A DNA stretch of 44,018 bases. Origin: CAZWBR01 sp964404205 (GTDB lineage Bacteria; Bacteroidota; Bacteroidia; Bacteroidales; Prolixibacteraceae). The stretch lies in NCBI GenBank assembly GCA_964404205.1, contig CAYOJD010000011.1:1-44018 (forward strand), given 5' to 3'. The position numbers were made by a program, and so were the translations under genes. This document shows positions 16,910 through 25,590 of this stretch, piece by piece. The notes below the pieces were generated by a model. It was given only the letters and a program-made list of their open reading frames with translations, had not been told where the DNA came from and did not search any database. Within the stretch, counting starts at the first letter, position 1. Each line of letters opens with the position of its first letter.

Positions 16910-17270
16910 TTACAAATGGTAGTCGCCTGCGGCCTCGGGTTGGTACAGAATCTCTTCAATCATAATTTGGGTGTTGCCCGAAGGCATTTGCCAATCGACA
17001 ATATCGCCCTGACGGTAGCCTAAAATGGCTGCTGCAACCGGGGCAAAGATTGAGATGTGCCCTTTTTTGGGGTCAGCGGCTTCAGGATAGACCAGCTTAA
17101 TGGTGTAAGCCCTGTTCTGGTCAATGTTTCTTATTCGGACAACCGTGTTCATCGTCACAACGTCTGACGGAATTCTTTGAGGTGAGACAATCCGGGCACG
17201 ATTGATCTCGCCCATCAGGTTTTCACCCTCATTCCCTGTAACAATTTTGCTTNNNNNNNNNNGTAATCAT
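16910..17270 (-). CDS. Rnk-like GreA/GreB C-terminal domain protein, interrupted by assembly gap
   Basis: The visible part matches the C-terminal FKBP-like domain of the GreA/GreB/Rnk group, which binds RNA polymerase. It contains SPQRIPSDVVTMNT, LVYPEAADPKKG, SIFAPVAAAILGYRQGD and the ending YQPEAAGDYHL, closely resembling the end of E. coli Rnk. The ATG at 17215 is not the real start: the frame stays open upstream as SKIVTGNEGENL into the N run at 17253-17262. The true start lies in or beyond the gap. An ATG at 17268-17270 is a candidate, but ten bases cannot connect the frames or supply a normal Rnk N-terminus, so the gap is probably longer than drawn. The gene is likely intact in the organism. 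Confidence 0.8.
17253..17262. other. assembly gap (10 N)
   Basis: Ten undetermined bases interrupt the N-terminal part of the Rnk-like gene. A run of exactly ten N usually marks a scaffold gap of unknown size. Confidence 1.
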
Positions 17271-17309
17271 TTTTATAAAAATGTTTCGATAATTTTCTTG
17301 ATAAAAGTT

Positions 17310-17342
17310 AAAAAAAAAATCCCCTCCGGTTTTCCGAAGGGG
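17310..17342 (-). terminator. intrinsic terminator after the TPR membrane protein gene
   Basis: CCCCTCCGG (17321-17329) pairs with CCGAAGGGG (17334-17342) with one mismatch around a TTTT loop. On the minus strand it is followed by ATTTTTTTTTT. Confidence 0.85.
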
Positions 17343-17366
17343 ACTCTCTTGAAAGATTAATCTGCT

Positions 17367-18053
17367 TTAATTGGCTGAATTAAGTCTTGCAATGTATTTG
17401 TCGATTGTTCTCCCTTCGTTGCTGTCGGCATACTTCTCTTTGATGATTTGATAGGTAGCCAGAGCCTTTTCTTTGTTGCTGGTCATCTCGTACATTTTAC
17501 CTGCTTTCAAATAGTAGATGGGCGAGGTGAATGCATTTGGATTTAGCTCGGCCGCTTCGATATACAACTTGATGGCTTTCTCTTTGTTGCCCAGTTCGGC
17601 ATAGGCATCGCCGGTAGCGCCTTTGGCTACTGGTGCAAGCAATAGATCGTCGGTACTGAAATCTTCAAGATAATCGACGGCTTCCTGGTATTTGCCAAGG
17701 TGCAGATAAGATACACCGGTATAGTAACGAGCTAGTTTTCCGGGTTTGGTGCTGCCAAAATCGTCAATAATATCTAAAAAACCAGGGAAGTTACCATCGC
17801 CGTTAATGGCCAGATTGAATGAGTCTTTTTCAAAATATTGCTGAGCCATATAGATTTGTTCCTGGGCCTTGTTTTCACGTGGGATAGTATAGAATCGGTG
17901 AGTGGCCAGCAACAGTAATGCCACACCTACTGCCGCTCCGAAGACAATTGTGATAATCCTCGCATTTTTCTCAAAAAAAAGCTCTGCTGATGTCAATGCG
18001 TGCTCAACTTCCTGCAACCCTTCACCGGTTTGTTTAGTCTTGTTATTGCTCAT
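17367..18053 (-). CDS. tetratricopeptide-repeat membrane protein (YfgM-like)
   Basis: This 228-residue protein has a short cytoplasmic N-terminus, one TM helix (IITIVFGAAVGVALLLLATH, about residues 34-53) and a periplasmic TPR region. The repeats include LARYYTGVSYLHLGKYQEAVDYL, AKGATGDAYAELGNKEKAIKLY and YYLKAGKMYEMTSNKEKALATY. The arrangement resembles YfgM, which interacts with the Sec translocon and periplasmic chaperones, but no function is proven for this branch. The start is ATG 18053, it stands alone on the minus strand opposite recF, and it has its own terminator. Confidence 0.85.
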   Translation of the reverse strand: MSNNKTKQTGEGLQEVEHALTSAELFFEKNARIITIVFGAAVGVALLLLATHRFYTIPRENKAQEQIYMAQQYFEKDSFNLAINGDGNFPGFLDIIDDFGSTKPGKLARYYTGVSYLHLGKYQEAVDYLEDFSTDDLLLAPVAKGATGDAYAELGNKEKAIKLYIEAAELNPNAFTSPIYYLKAGKMYEMTSNKEKALATYQIIKEKYADSNEGRTIDKYIARLNSAN

Positions 18054-18096
18054 ATTTATCTAATCTCTTATAATTTGCTTATTTTTTATGCGTCTG

Positions 18097-18104
18097 CAAA
18101 AATA
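18097..18104 (-). promoter_or_regulatory. -7 promoter element of the TPR protein gene
   Basis: On the minus strand this reads TATTTTTG, a perfect TAnnTTTG match 44 nt upstream of the ATG at 18053. No clear -33 TTTG is seen at the usual spacing. Confidence 0.4.
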
Positions 18105-18233
18105 AACCTTTTTACAAAATGTGAGCTATAAATTTTAAAAATATCGGTTTTATTCATGCTAAAGTGCCGAATAATATCAACAGCCTGTCAATAATTTTGT
18201 TGGGGCATCTCCCGTGCAGGGTGAAAAATTGGT

Positions 18234-18241
18234 TAGTTTTG
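18234..18241 (+). promoter_or_regulatory. -7 promoter element of recF
   Basis: TAGTTTTG matches TAnnTTTG and lies 24 nt upstream of the recF ATG. No TTG lies 19-21 nt upstream, so the call rests on the -7 element alone. Confidence 0.4.
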
Positions 18242-18265
18242 TAACAACGAAATCAAAGGGCATCT

Positions 18266-19372
18266 ATGTTAATCCGCGAACTCTCGGTTATCAATTATAA
18301 AAATCTGGTTCAGGCTGATCTTGTTTTCTCGCCAAAACTCAACTGTTTTATTGGCAATAACGGGGTTGGCAAAACCAATTTGCTCGATGCCATCTTTTAC
18401 CTTTCGTTTTGCAAGAGCTACTTCAATATCCCCGATACCCAAAATATCCGCCATAACGAAGATTTCTTTGTAATTCAGGGTAAATACGAAAGGGTTGGCG
18501 ACGAAGAGGATATCTATTGCGGGTTTAAAACCGGGCAGAAAAAGCGTTTCAGAAGAAACAAAAAGGAGTACGAACGGCTCTCCGATCATATCGGCCTTTT
18601 GCCTTTGGTGATGATTTCGCCTGCCGACTCGGTGCTGATACAGGGTGGGAGCGAGGAGCGCCGCCGTTTTATCGACAGTGTGATTTCGCAATCCGACCGT
18701 GTCTATTTGGAATGGTTGTTAAAATATAACCGGGCTTTGCTACAGCGCAATAACCTGTTGAAATATTTTGCGGCCGGTCAACCGTTCGATGCCGACAGTT
18801 TGGAGGTATGGAACGACCAAATGGTAATGGCCGGAGAGATTATCCACCAAAAGCGAAGTGAGTTTCTGCAAGAGCTGATGCCTGTTTTCGATCAATACTA
18901 TTGGGCCATTTCGAAAGGCAATGAGCCGGTTTCGCTCGAATACCAGTCGCAACTTACAGGAAACGATTTTGCGCAGTTGCTGAACGATTCCATTCAACGC
19001 GATTTGGCTTTGCAATTTACCACGGTAGGCATCCATAAAGACGATTTAAACCTGAAATTGGGCGAATTTCCCATCAAAAGGCTGGGCTCACAGGGTCAGA
19101 ACAAAACCTATCTGATTGCATTGAAATTTGCCCAATTCGATTTTATCCGCTCCCTCAACCAGGTGAAACCTATCTTGTTGCTCGACGATATTTTCGACAA
19201 ACTGGATGGCGAACGGGTGGAGCAGATAGTGAAACTGGTAGCCGGCGATAATTTTGGTCAGATTTTTATTACCGATACCAACCGCGAACATCTTTCCGGA
19301 ATCATTCGTCAGGCCGGGGGCGACGATTTTAAAATCTTCAGGGTCGAGAATGGCCAGATTACCAACCTTTAA
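18266..19372 (+). CDS. recF: DNA replication/repair protein RecF
   Basis: This 368-residue SMC-like ATPase loads RecA at single-strand gaps together with RecO and RecR. The Walker A motif is at residues 30-38 (GNNGVGKTN), the ABC signature region is near LKLGEFPIKRLGSQGQNKTYLIALKFAQ and the Walker B is PILLLDDIFDKLD. The ATG at 18266 gives the typical N-terminus MLIRELSVINYKNL. The DUF721 gene follows 15 nt downstream, as in many Bacteroidota, so the two are probably co-transcribed. Confidence 0.96.
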   Translation: MLIRELSVINYKNLVQADLVFSPKLNCFIGNNGVGKTNLLDAIFYLSFCKSYFNIPDTQNIRHNEDFFVIQGKYERVGDEEDIYCGFKTGQKKRFRRNKKEYERLSDHIGLLPLVMISPADSVLIQGGSEERRRFIDSVISQSDRVYLEWLLKYNRALLQRNNLLKYFAAGQPFDADSLEVWNDQMVMAGEIIHQKRSEFLQELMPVFDQYYWAISKGNEPVSLEYQSQLTGNDFAQLLNDSIQRDLALQFTTVGIHKDDLNLKLGEFPIKRLGSQGQNKTYLIALKFAQFDFIRSLNQVKPILLLDDIFDKLDGERVEQIVKLVAGDNFGQIFITDTNREHLSGIIRQAGGDDFKIFRVENGQITNL

Positions 19373-19387
19373 TTTTGAGCTATCGCC

Positions 19388-19678
19388 ATGCGCCGAAGTG
19401 AATTTCAACCATTGGGAAATGTGATTAAAGAGTTTCTGAAAGAAAAGCAATTCGATAATAAATTGTCAGAAATCGATGTGGTCAATTCGTGGGAAAAAAT
19501 CATCGGCAAGGCGGTGGCACGGGCTACATCGTCAATCAATATCAAAGATCGTACGCTCTATGTTCACCTTCGTTCGTCGGTGGTTCGGCAGGAACTTTTT
19601 ATGATGCGCCATGACATTGTTCGCGCGGTGAACGAGTATGCCGGTAAGGAAATCATTACAGCGGTGGTGCTAAAATAG
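19388..19678 (+). CDS. DUF721 (DciA-like) protein
   Basis: This 96-residue protein belongs to the DUF721 family, which includes DciA, the helicase operator of bacteria lacking DnaC/DnaI-type loaders. The family pattern is visible in LGNVIKEFLKEKQFDNKL, VNSWEKIIGKAVARAT and LYVHLRSSVVRQEL. The short length, without an extra C-terminal region, is usual for Bacteroidota. It starts 15 nt after recF. A link to replication or repair follows from family and position; the precise role in this organism is not shown. Confidence 0.85.
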   Translation: MRRSEFQPLGNVIKEFLKEKQFDNKLSEIDVVNSWEKIIGKAVARATSSINIKDRTLYVHLRSSVVRQELFMMRHDIVRAVNEYAGKEIITAVVLK

Positions 19679-19699
19679 CCCCGTTTTGTCTGAAAGGTG

Positions 19700-19707
19700 T
19701 AATTTTG
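19700..19707 (+). promoter_or_regulatory. -7 promoter element of nspC
   Basis: TAATTTTG matches TAnnTTTG and lies 23 nt upstream of the ATG at 19731. It would start transcription downstream of the alternative TTG start at 19686, which supports the ATG. No good -33 element is seen. Confidence 0.45.
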
Positions 19708-19730
19708 TACCCAAATTAATATCTCGTTAT

Positions 19731-20876
19731 ATGTCAATCGATTTCACCAAAGTCCCTAATCCTTGTTATATTATTGAAGAAGAGTTGCTCCGTCGAAATC
19801 TTGAACTGATTCAACGGGTAAAGAAGGAAGCTGGTGTAGAAATTATTCTTGCGTTTAAAGGCTTTTCGATGTGGAAAACCTTTCCGATTGTACGCGAATA
19901 TATCAGCGGGGCAACGGCCAGTGGCCCTTACGAAGCCCGGTTGGCTTTTGAAGAGATGAAATCGTTGGCCCATACCTATTCACCGGCTTATACTGAAGCC
20001 GATTTTGACGATGTATTGCAATATTCATCACATATCACCTTTAATTCGCTGACGCAGTACCATCGCTTCTTTCCGCAAGTTGAGAAATTCGAACGAAAAA
20101 TATCAGTCGGCATTCGGGTCAATCCCGAGTATTCCGAAGTCGAAACCGAACTCTACAATCCCTGTGCACCAGGCACCCGTCTGGGCATTTTGGCCAGCCA
20201 ATTGGGCGATAAGTTGCCCGATGGGGTTGAAGGTTTTCATTTTCATACCCTTTGCGAATCTTATTCGACCGATTTGGAAAAGACCCTCGAAGCCTTCGAA
20301 GAACGGTTTGGCCGGTTTCTCCCGCAACTGAAATGGGTCAATATGGGTGGCGGCCATCTGATGACCCGCAAAGGTTATGACACCACACACCTCGTTAGTG
20401 TGCTGAAAGCTTTCCAGAACCGCTGGCCCAACCTCAGTGTGATCCTGGAACCAGGAAGCGCATTTGCGTGGGAAACCGGCGTGCTGGTGGCAAAGGTGGT
20501 CGATATCGTTGAAAACAGGGGAATTCAAACCGCCATCCTGAATGTATCGTTTACCGCCCATATGCCCGACTGTTTGGAGATGCCCTATAAGCCACGCATC
20601 AGGGGTTCGCACTTCGAAACGGTTGAAGGAAAACCGACCTACCGGATGGGCGGAAACTCATGTCTGGCCGGCGATTTTATTGGTTTCTGGTCGTTCGACC
20701 AAGCGTTGCACCCCGGCGATACCATTGTTTTCGAAGATATGATTCATTATACCGTAGTGAAAACCACTATGTTCAATGGTGTTGCACACCCTGCGATCGG
20801 TATTTGGAAAACTAACGGCGAATTTACCCTGCTCCGCGAATATGGTTTTGATGATTATAAAAACAGGATGTCGTAA
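19731..20876 (+). CDS. nspC: carboxynorspermidine decarboxylase
   Basis: This 381-residue PLP-dependent fold-III decarboxylase removes the carboxyl group from carboxy(nor)spermidine, the last step of the alternative (nor)spermidine pathway used by many gut and environmental Bacteroidota. The PLP lysine is in LAFKGFSMW (Lys43). Other family markers are ATASGPYEARLAFEEM, NPCAPGTRLGI, GFHFHTLCE, EPGSAFAW and GGNSCLAGDFIG, which supplies the catalytic Cys. The start is ATG 19731 rather than TTG 19686, because it gives the family N-terminus (SIDFTKVPNPCYII) and fits a -7 element at 19700. The partner carboxyspermidine dehydrogenase is not in this window. Confidence 0.93.
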   Translation: MSIDFTKVPNPCYIIEEELLRRNLELIQRVKKEAGVEIILAFKGFSMWKTFPIVREYISGATASGPYEARLAFEEMKSLAHTYSPAYTEADFDDVLQYSSHITFNSLTQYHRFFPQVEKFERKISVGIRVNPEYSEVETELYNPCAPGTRLGILASQLGDKLPDGVEGFHFHTLCESYSTDLEKTLEAFEERFGRFLPQLKWVNMGGGHLMTRKGYDTTHLVSVLKAFQNRWPNLSVILEPGSAFAWETGVLVAKVVDIVENRGIQTAILNVSFTAHMPDCLEMPYKPRIRGSHFETVEGKPTYRMGGNSCLAGDFIGFWSFDQALHPGDTIVFEDMIHYTVVKTTMFNGVAHPAIGIWKTNGEFTLLREYGFDDYKNRMS

Positions 20877-20939
20877 GCACAATCCGTAGTCAATCGGTTT
20901 CCTCCAGGGTAAAAAGATATTCAACTGTAACCCCAAAGT

Positions 20940-20959
20940 AGCTGGCCATTCCACCAGCT
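20940..20959. terminator. weak hairpin between convergent genes
   Basis: AGCTGG (20940-20945) pairs with CCAGCT (20954-20959) around an 8-nt loop, between the convergent nspC and rRNA methyltransferase genes. No strong T tract follows, so terminator function is uncertain. Confidence 0.3.
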
Positions 20960-20991
20960 TACTGGAAATTTAATATGCGACTAAGGGTGTT

Positions 20992-22443
20992 TTATACGGC
21001 GGGTGTGTCAATTGGGAATTTTTGTATCTCATCCGCTAACCTCTCGCCCTGATAAGCGGCAATATCCATTCGGATACGCCACTCTTTGGGGTATCCATTG
21101 TTGAACCGGTTTCCTAGGTTTTTGGCCCACCCCAGCGGTATTTGTTGGTATTTTACCAGGTTCCAGCCTTTTTCAGACGACCGGGCAACAAATTCATCGC
21201 GCTTCAAATAGCGCAGTGCCTGTTCAATCGGAAGTTCGATGGCCGAAAAGTAATCTGGACTAATAATCTCGGAGAGGGCCAACTCATGGGCTGGTATCAG
21301 CTCTTTCTGTTTGAACTCGCCAATTTTAATACCGGCATGTACAATCCTGAACGACTCTTTGATGCGCAGCAAATCGGCCATATATGGGCGTGGAAAGGCG
21401 ATTATGGTGTCGTTGATGGTCAGTAGTTCGCAGTCGTTGTCGGCGAGTAGTTTCTGCGCCTGTTCGCGTTGTACTTTTGAAACAATCAGTTGATTGTCTT
21501 TTGTTTTCTTCGAAAAAGCCTCTTTTTCACGTTGTTTCTTACGGACGACGGCAGTGAAAAATCCTTCGCCTAATGTTTTGTGCGGGTAGAACCGATATCC
21601 GGGTATCCCGTTGGCATTGGTCTGTACAATACCCCAGTTGTGATGCAGCGGGATTTCGATGGCTTCGATTTCGGCAAATTCGCTTAGCCATTTGATATTT
21701 TCTTCGTTTTCGGCTTGGTTGTAGGTGCAGGTACTGTAAATCAACAGGCCATTCTCTTTCAGTGCAGGCCACGTATCGGCAACGATGCGGCGCTGACGTT
21801 GGGCGCAAAGTGCAGCATTGTCGATCGACCATTCGCCGATGGCTTCTTCGTCACGACGGAAAAGCCCTTCGCCCGAGCATGGGGCATCGATGACGATGCA
21901 GTCGAAGAAACCAGTCAAGCGTTGAAAGTCTGATGGGTCGTTGTTGGTGACAATTACATTTTTAACTCCCCATTTTTTCAGGTTTTCCGATAGGATTTGG
22001 GCCCGGCTTCGGATGACTTCATTGCTTACCAATAGCCCGTTGCCATTTAGCAAGGTGGCCAGATGGGTTGATTTTCCACCCGGGGCGGCACATAAATCCA
22101 GTATTTTGGCATTTTTGTCAGGCGTTGCCGCCTTGACGGCCTGTTCGAGAAACATCGAACTGGCCTCCTGAACATAGTAAACCCCCGAATGAAACAATGG
22201 GTCGAGGGTAAAGATGGGCCTTACGGGAAGAAAATAGCCTGTCTGACAATAATCTACCTTTTCCCGGGCCAGTTCGCCCGGATGCTTAATCGGGTTAATC
22301 CTGACAGAAACATTGCTGTTCTGCGACAGGGCATTCACAAAATCGGGATATTCCGTTCCGAGCAACTGCTGCATTCTGAGTACAAAAGGTTCGGGGAGCT
22401 GCATCTTCTTTCTATAAATTTTGTCAAAAGTACTCTTTTTCAT
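20992..22443 (-). CDS. 16S/23S rRNA cytosine-C5 methyltransferase (RsmF/NSUN type)
   Basis: This 483-residue SAM-dependent m5C RNA methyltransferase has the Rossmann motif LDLCAAPGGKS at residues 115-125. The two cysteines of the m5C mechanism are in DAPCSGEGLF (Cys189) and STCTYNQAENEE (Cys239). The C-terminal part (from about residue 330) resembles the PUA-like domain seen in RsmF relatives and would help RNA binding. It starts at ATG 22443; ATG codons at residues 14 and 24 are alternatives. It is a single gene convergent with nspC. The exact target base cannot be read. Confidence 0.92.
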   Translation of the reverse strand: MKKSTFDKIYRKKMQLPEPFVLRMQQLLGTEYPDFVNALSQNSNVSVRINPIKHPGELAREKVDYCQTGYFLPVRPIFTLDPLFHSGVYYVQEASSMFLEQAVKAATPDKNAKILDLCAAPGGKSTHLATLLNGNGLLVSNEVIRSRAQILSENLKKWGVKNVIVTNNDPSDFQRLTGFFDCIVIDAPCSGEGLFRRDEEAIGEWSIDNAALCAQRQRRIVADTWPALKENGLLIYSTCTYNQAENEENIKWLSEFAEIEAIEIPLHHNWGIVQTNANGIPGYRFYPHKTLGEGFFTAVVRKKQREKEAFSKKTKDNQLIVSKVQREQAQKLLADNDCELLTINDTIIAFPRPYMADLLRIKESFRIVHAGIKIGEFKQKELIPAHELALSEIISPDYFSAIELPIEQALRYLKRDEFVARSSEKGWNLVKYQQIPLGWAKNLGNRFNNGYPKEWRIRMDIAAYQGERLADEIQKFPIDTPAV

Positions 22444-22602
22444 GATCTTTTTTTCGATTCACCACCGTTAGGACGTTGTCTGTTGACAATTGCAACGGAA
22501 TGCCGATTCTGGTTTCAAACTGCTGAGCAGCTATTGGTTATTAAATGTGGCAATAAATAAGGCCCAAAGAAAATAATTGTGATGTTTTCTGAATGAATTA
22601 AT

Positions 22603-22610
22603 TAAATTTG
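22603..22610 (+). promoter_or_regulatory. -7 promoter element of the repeat/GH16-like gene
   Basis: TAAATTTG matches TAnnTTTG and lies 29 nt upstream of the ATG at 22640. It overlaps the alternative GTG start at 22610, which argues for the ATG. A TTG at 22577-22579 lies 23 nt upstream, slightly farther than usual. Confidence 0.4.
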
Positions 22611-22639
22611 TGTTGACCATATTATTAAAACTGAAATCT

Positions 22640-24415
22640 ATGTCTGTTTCTTTCCGCCTGAAGTATCTTCTGGGATTCATTCCTTCAGCACAAAAGCTCG
22701 ATGCCGCCTGGGATAAACTGGTTGCTATGCGCGACAACTTGTCCAGGATAGAGGCTTCGCCTGAATTGAGCCGGTATAACGAACTGAAATCGCTGATCGA
22801 ATCGGCCGACTTTCAACACAAAAAGCGTGATATCACAGGTGCTGATTTTAAGCAATCGTCAGAATTTAGGTTGCTTCAAGAACTGAAAAACCTGGAGAAA
22901 CAAAAAAGGATTAAACAATATTTTCAGTTATTGTCGTCGGCTGATTTGGCTAAGTTCAACAAATTGGCTGACAGCGATAAAATGGGCCAGTATCGCGATT
23001 TGAAAACATTGGTTGAGTCGCCTGAGTTTGCCAAGCGGAAAAAGGAGATTGAATCGATTGATTATAAGCACTCACCTGAGTTTAAACTACAGCAGGAATA
23101 TCAGTCGCTTAAAAATGATGAGCGGCTAAAGCATTATTACAAAACCATTGCTTCGAGCGAATACCTCCATTTCATGGAGCTTGAACCCTTGGTGAAAAAG
23201 GGAAAAGTGGCGGATGATGAGGCCCGGATGAAGGTTTACCATCAGTTTTTAAAATCAAAAGATTACGATAATCTGAAAGCGGTCGAGAATGCCAACCTTC
23301 CCGACAGGTTCGAAGAACTAAAACTGAAGGTGGCTTCAAATGAGTTCACCGAACGTGAGGCCTACCTGAAGAACCCCAAACGGTACGAATCGACAATGGA
23401 TTTCGCTAAAGTGAAAGAATATCAGTCGCTTGAGGCGAGTGACGAAATTAAGTTTTATAAGCGTTTCGAACATACCGCATTATACAAAAACTATTTGCAG
23501 GTAAAGGATTCGAAAGATTTGAAGCGGCTTGAGGAACTGCGTGTGCAAACTTCGGCCGAAGCGTTCAAGCAAAAAGTTAACTACCTGAAAGATAAAAATC
23601 GTTACAAAACGACTGAAGAGTTTAAATTGGAGGACGAATTCAATCGACTGAAGAACAGTGTAATGATGCACGATTATCAGAAGTTGAAAAATGCCAGGGA
23701 ACTTCAGTTTTTTTCACAGTGGGATATTGCTTTTGAAGATAATTTTAAGGATGAGAAGTTAGATACGCAGGTTTGGATGCCGGGCAATTACTGGGGGATG
23801 AAAAGCGCAGGCGTTACTTTTTCGCAGGAAAATGAACTTCAGGCATATAACGGTTTAAAAAATATTCAGGTACATAACAATACGCTGACCATCTTTACGA
23901 AGAAGGAAAAGGTTGAAGGGAAAATCTGGAAGATGAACGCAGGATTGGTCCCTGCCCAATTCGACTACAGCTCGGCCATGATGAACTGTGCAGAAAGTTT
24001 CCGAATGGGGAACGGGGTTGTCGAAGTGAAAGTGCGTTTCGGCAACGAAGCATCGGTTACCAATGCCCTTTCGTTGACAGGTGAAAAGCCATTTCCGCAG
24101 ATCGATGTTTTCAGGAGTGGAAAAAACAATGTGGGGCTGGGTTTGGTCGACAAAAGCGGTATTGGGAAATCAGCAGCCTATACGCATATTTCAGGTCTCA
24201 AGCCAAACGAATACCATATCTATCGATTAGAGCTAACCTCGAACGAACTGGTTTGGAAAATCAACGGATATGAAGTGCTTCGTCAGCATTATACCGCTGT
24301 AAAGGAAGGTTTGTTCCTTAATTTTGTATCAAGCCTTCATGCACCGGTCAACGACCATGCACTACCACATCGTTTCGAGATTGACTGGGTGAGATGTTTC
24401 GTGTCGAAAGGCTAA
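22640..24415 (+). CDS. helical-repeat protein with a C-terminal GH16-fold domain lacking the catalytic glutamates
   Basis: This 591-residue protein has no evident signal peptide. Residues about 44-359 hold four degenerate charged helical repeats (pattern YxxLKxLVxSxEF ... EFKLxxEYxxLxxxxxLKxYxKxxxS). Residues about 361-591 resemble a GH16 jellyroll: an opening FEDNFKDEKLDTQVWMPGNYWG, then FRMGNGVVEVKVRFG, and an end of FEIDWVRCF. The catalytic EIDIME motif of active GH16 enzymes is replaced by QIDVFR (residues 487-492), so both glutamates are gone and hydrolysis is unlikely. Binding or scaffolding is the best guess. The start is ATG 22640; the GTG at 22610 lies in a probable promoter. It stands alone with its own terminator. 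Confidence 0.8.
   Translation: MSVSFRLKYLLGFIPSAQKLDAAWDKLVAMRDNLSRIEASPELSRYNELKSLIESADFQHKKRDITGADFKQSSEFRLLQELKNLEKQKRIKQYFQLLSSADLAKFNKLADSDKMGQYRDLKTLVESPEFAKRKKEIESIDYKHSPEFKLQQEYQSLKNDERLKHYYKTIASSEYLHFMELEPLVKKGKVADDEARMKVYHQFLKSKDYDNLKAVENANLPDRFEELKLKVASNEFTEREAYLKNPKRYESTMDFAKVKEYQSLEASDEIKFYKRFEHTALYKNYLQVKDSKDLKRLEELRVQTSAEAFKQKVNYLKDKNRYKTTEEFKLEDEFNRLKNSVMMHDYQKLKNARELQFFSQWDIAFEDNFKDEKLDTQVWMPGNYWGMKSAGVTFSQENELQAYNGLKNIQVHNNTLTIFTKKEKVEGKIWKMNAGLVPAQFDYSSAMMNCAESFRMGNGVVEVKVRFGNEASVTNALSLTGEKPFPQIDVFRSGKNNVGLGLVDKSGIGKSAAYTHISGLKPNEYHIYRLELTSNELVWKINGYEVLRQHYTAVKEGLFLNFVSSLHAPVNDHALPHRFEIDWVRCFVSKG
22769..23716 (+). repeat. four degenerate coding repeats in the GH16-like protein
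   Basis: Related protein segments begin near YNELKSLIES, YRDLKTLVES, FEELKLKVAS and LEELRVQTSA, spaced about 71, 106 and 75 residues apart. Each is followed by a lysine/glutamate-rich helix and an EF(K/R)L- or EY/EF-xxL-type helix. They are diverged at DNA level, so this is an old protein-repeat expansion rather than a recent duplication. Confidence 0.6.
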
Positions 24416-24445
24416 TTGATGATTCCATTTCTTCATCATAGTAAA

Positions 24446-24480
24446 AGTGCTGCTACCGTTTAAACCGGAGCAGCACTCTT
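24446..24480. terminator. intrinsic terminator between convergent genes
   Basis: AGTGCTGCT (24446-24454) pairs perfectly with AGCAGCACT (24469-24477), with a partly paired loop. AAA precedes the stem and CTTTGTTTG follows. It lies between the convergent GH16-like and YitT genes and may act in both directions. Confidence 0.7.
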
Positions 24481-24510
24481 TGTTTGCGGTTATTCCGGTG
24501 CCCAAATGAT

Positions 24511-25434
24511 TTAGTGGCTTTCGACCTTTTTGCGAAGCGACTGGAAACCTTCGCCCAGAATTTCGCTGGCATCCATAATGGTAATGAAGGCATCGGGGTC
24601 AATCCGGCTGATATGTTCTTCGAGGATAGCTACTTCGCGACGGCTTACTACGGTGAAAATAACATTCTTTTCGGTGTTGGTAAACATGCCTATTCCTTTC
24701 AGATAAGTTCCGCCACGTTCAAGATCAATCACAATTTTGTCGCGAATCTCTTCATGTTTTTCTGAAACAATCATCAGTGCTTTGTTGTAAGTGGCCCCTT
24801 CGAGCAGCATATCGACGGCTTTACCGGTAATGTATATCACAATCATACTGTAAAGAGGTATTTGCCAGTCTTTGAAAGCAGCCAGTGCCACCAGCACAAT
24901 GGCTGTATCGACCCAAATCAGTACCTGACCGATAGGCGTTCGGGTATATTTGGTTATGATCATGGCCACGATATCGCTGCCGCCTGAAGTGGCTTTCGAC
25001 TTAAACATTAACCCTAGGCCGATTCCGGTAAGCACACCTCCAAAAATACAGGATAGCAGTACATCGGGCACCAGCGGGGCATCGCCTACTTCGCGCATCC
25101 AGGTAATGCCATCCATAAAAATGGAAGAGGTAACGAAACCATAAATGGTTTTAATGCCGAAACGGGGGCCAAGTATTTTGATTCCGACATAGGTTAATGG
25201 TATGTTGACCAGTAGATTAAAAAGACCTATCGGGAAGCCGTCGGCCCAGATAGGCATTCCTTTGGTGATGTAGTGCAGGATAATCCCCAACCCGTATATT
25301 CCTCCGGGAACGATTTTGTAAGGGGTAATAAAAAAGACATAGCCAACAGCCATTACAAACGAACCGATGGTTATCAGCGAATAATCGAGAAACCAGGTTT
25401 TCGAAAAAATCTTCTCTTTGGGCAAAAAGCTCAT
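24511..25434 (-). CDS. YitT family membrane protein (DUF161/DUF2179)
   Basis: This 307-residue inner-membrane protein has five to six TM helices in the N-terminal two thirds. YitT markers include YKIVPGGIYGLGIILHY, GFPIGLFNLLVNIPL and KATSGGSDIVAMIITK. The soluble C-terminal DUF2179 domain contains MIVSEKHEEIRDKI, GGTYLKGIGMFT and FTVVSRREVAILE. The transported substrate of this family is unknown. It starts at ATG 25434 and is a single-gene unit between rplS and the GH16-like gene. Confidence 0.92.
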   Translation of the reverse strand: MSFLPKEKIFSKTWFLDYSLITIGSFVMAVGYVFFITPYKIVPGGIYGLGIILHYITKGMPIWADGFPIGLFNLLVNIPLTYVGIKILGPRFGIKTIYGFVTSSIFMDGITWMREVGDAPLVPDVLLSCIFGGVLTGIGLGLMFKSKATSGGSDIVAMIITKYTRTPIGQVLIWVDTAIVLVALAAFKDWQIPLYSMIVIYITGKAVDMLLEGATYNKALMIVSEKHEEIRDKIVIDLERGGTYLKGIGMFTNTEKNVIFTVVSRREVAILEEHISRIDPDAFITIMDASEILGEGFQSLRKKVESH

Positions 25435-25540
25435 ACTGGTAATATTTGCTTAAAATTATGAAAAAAACTGAGGTGCAAAATTGCAGGGTGTATTTTTTTT
25501 GAGTCGTGTAAGTGGTTTATTATCAAATTATATGAATTAC

Positions 25541-25569
25541 AAAAAAAGGCTTCCGTTGGGGAAGCCTTT
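25541..25569 (-). terminator. intrinsic terminator of rplS
   Basis: A perfect 10-bp stem (AAAGGCTTCC 25545-25554 with GGAAGCCTTT 25560-25569, loop of 5) runs into seven T on the minus strand, 21 nt after the rplS stop. Confidence 0.9.
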
Positions 25570-25590
25570 GATGTTTTTAAACCGTTTCTC

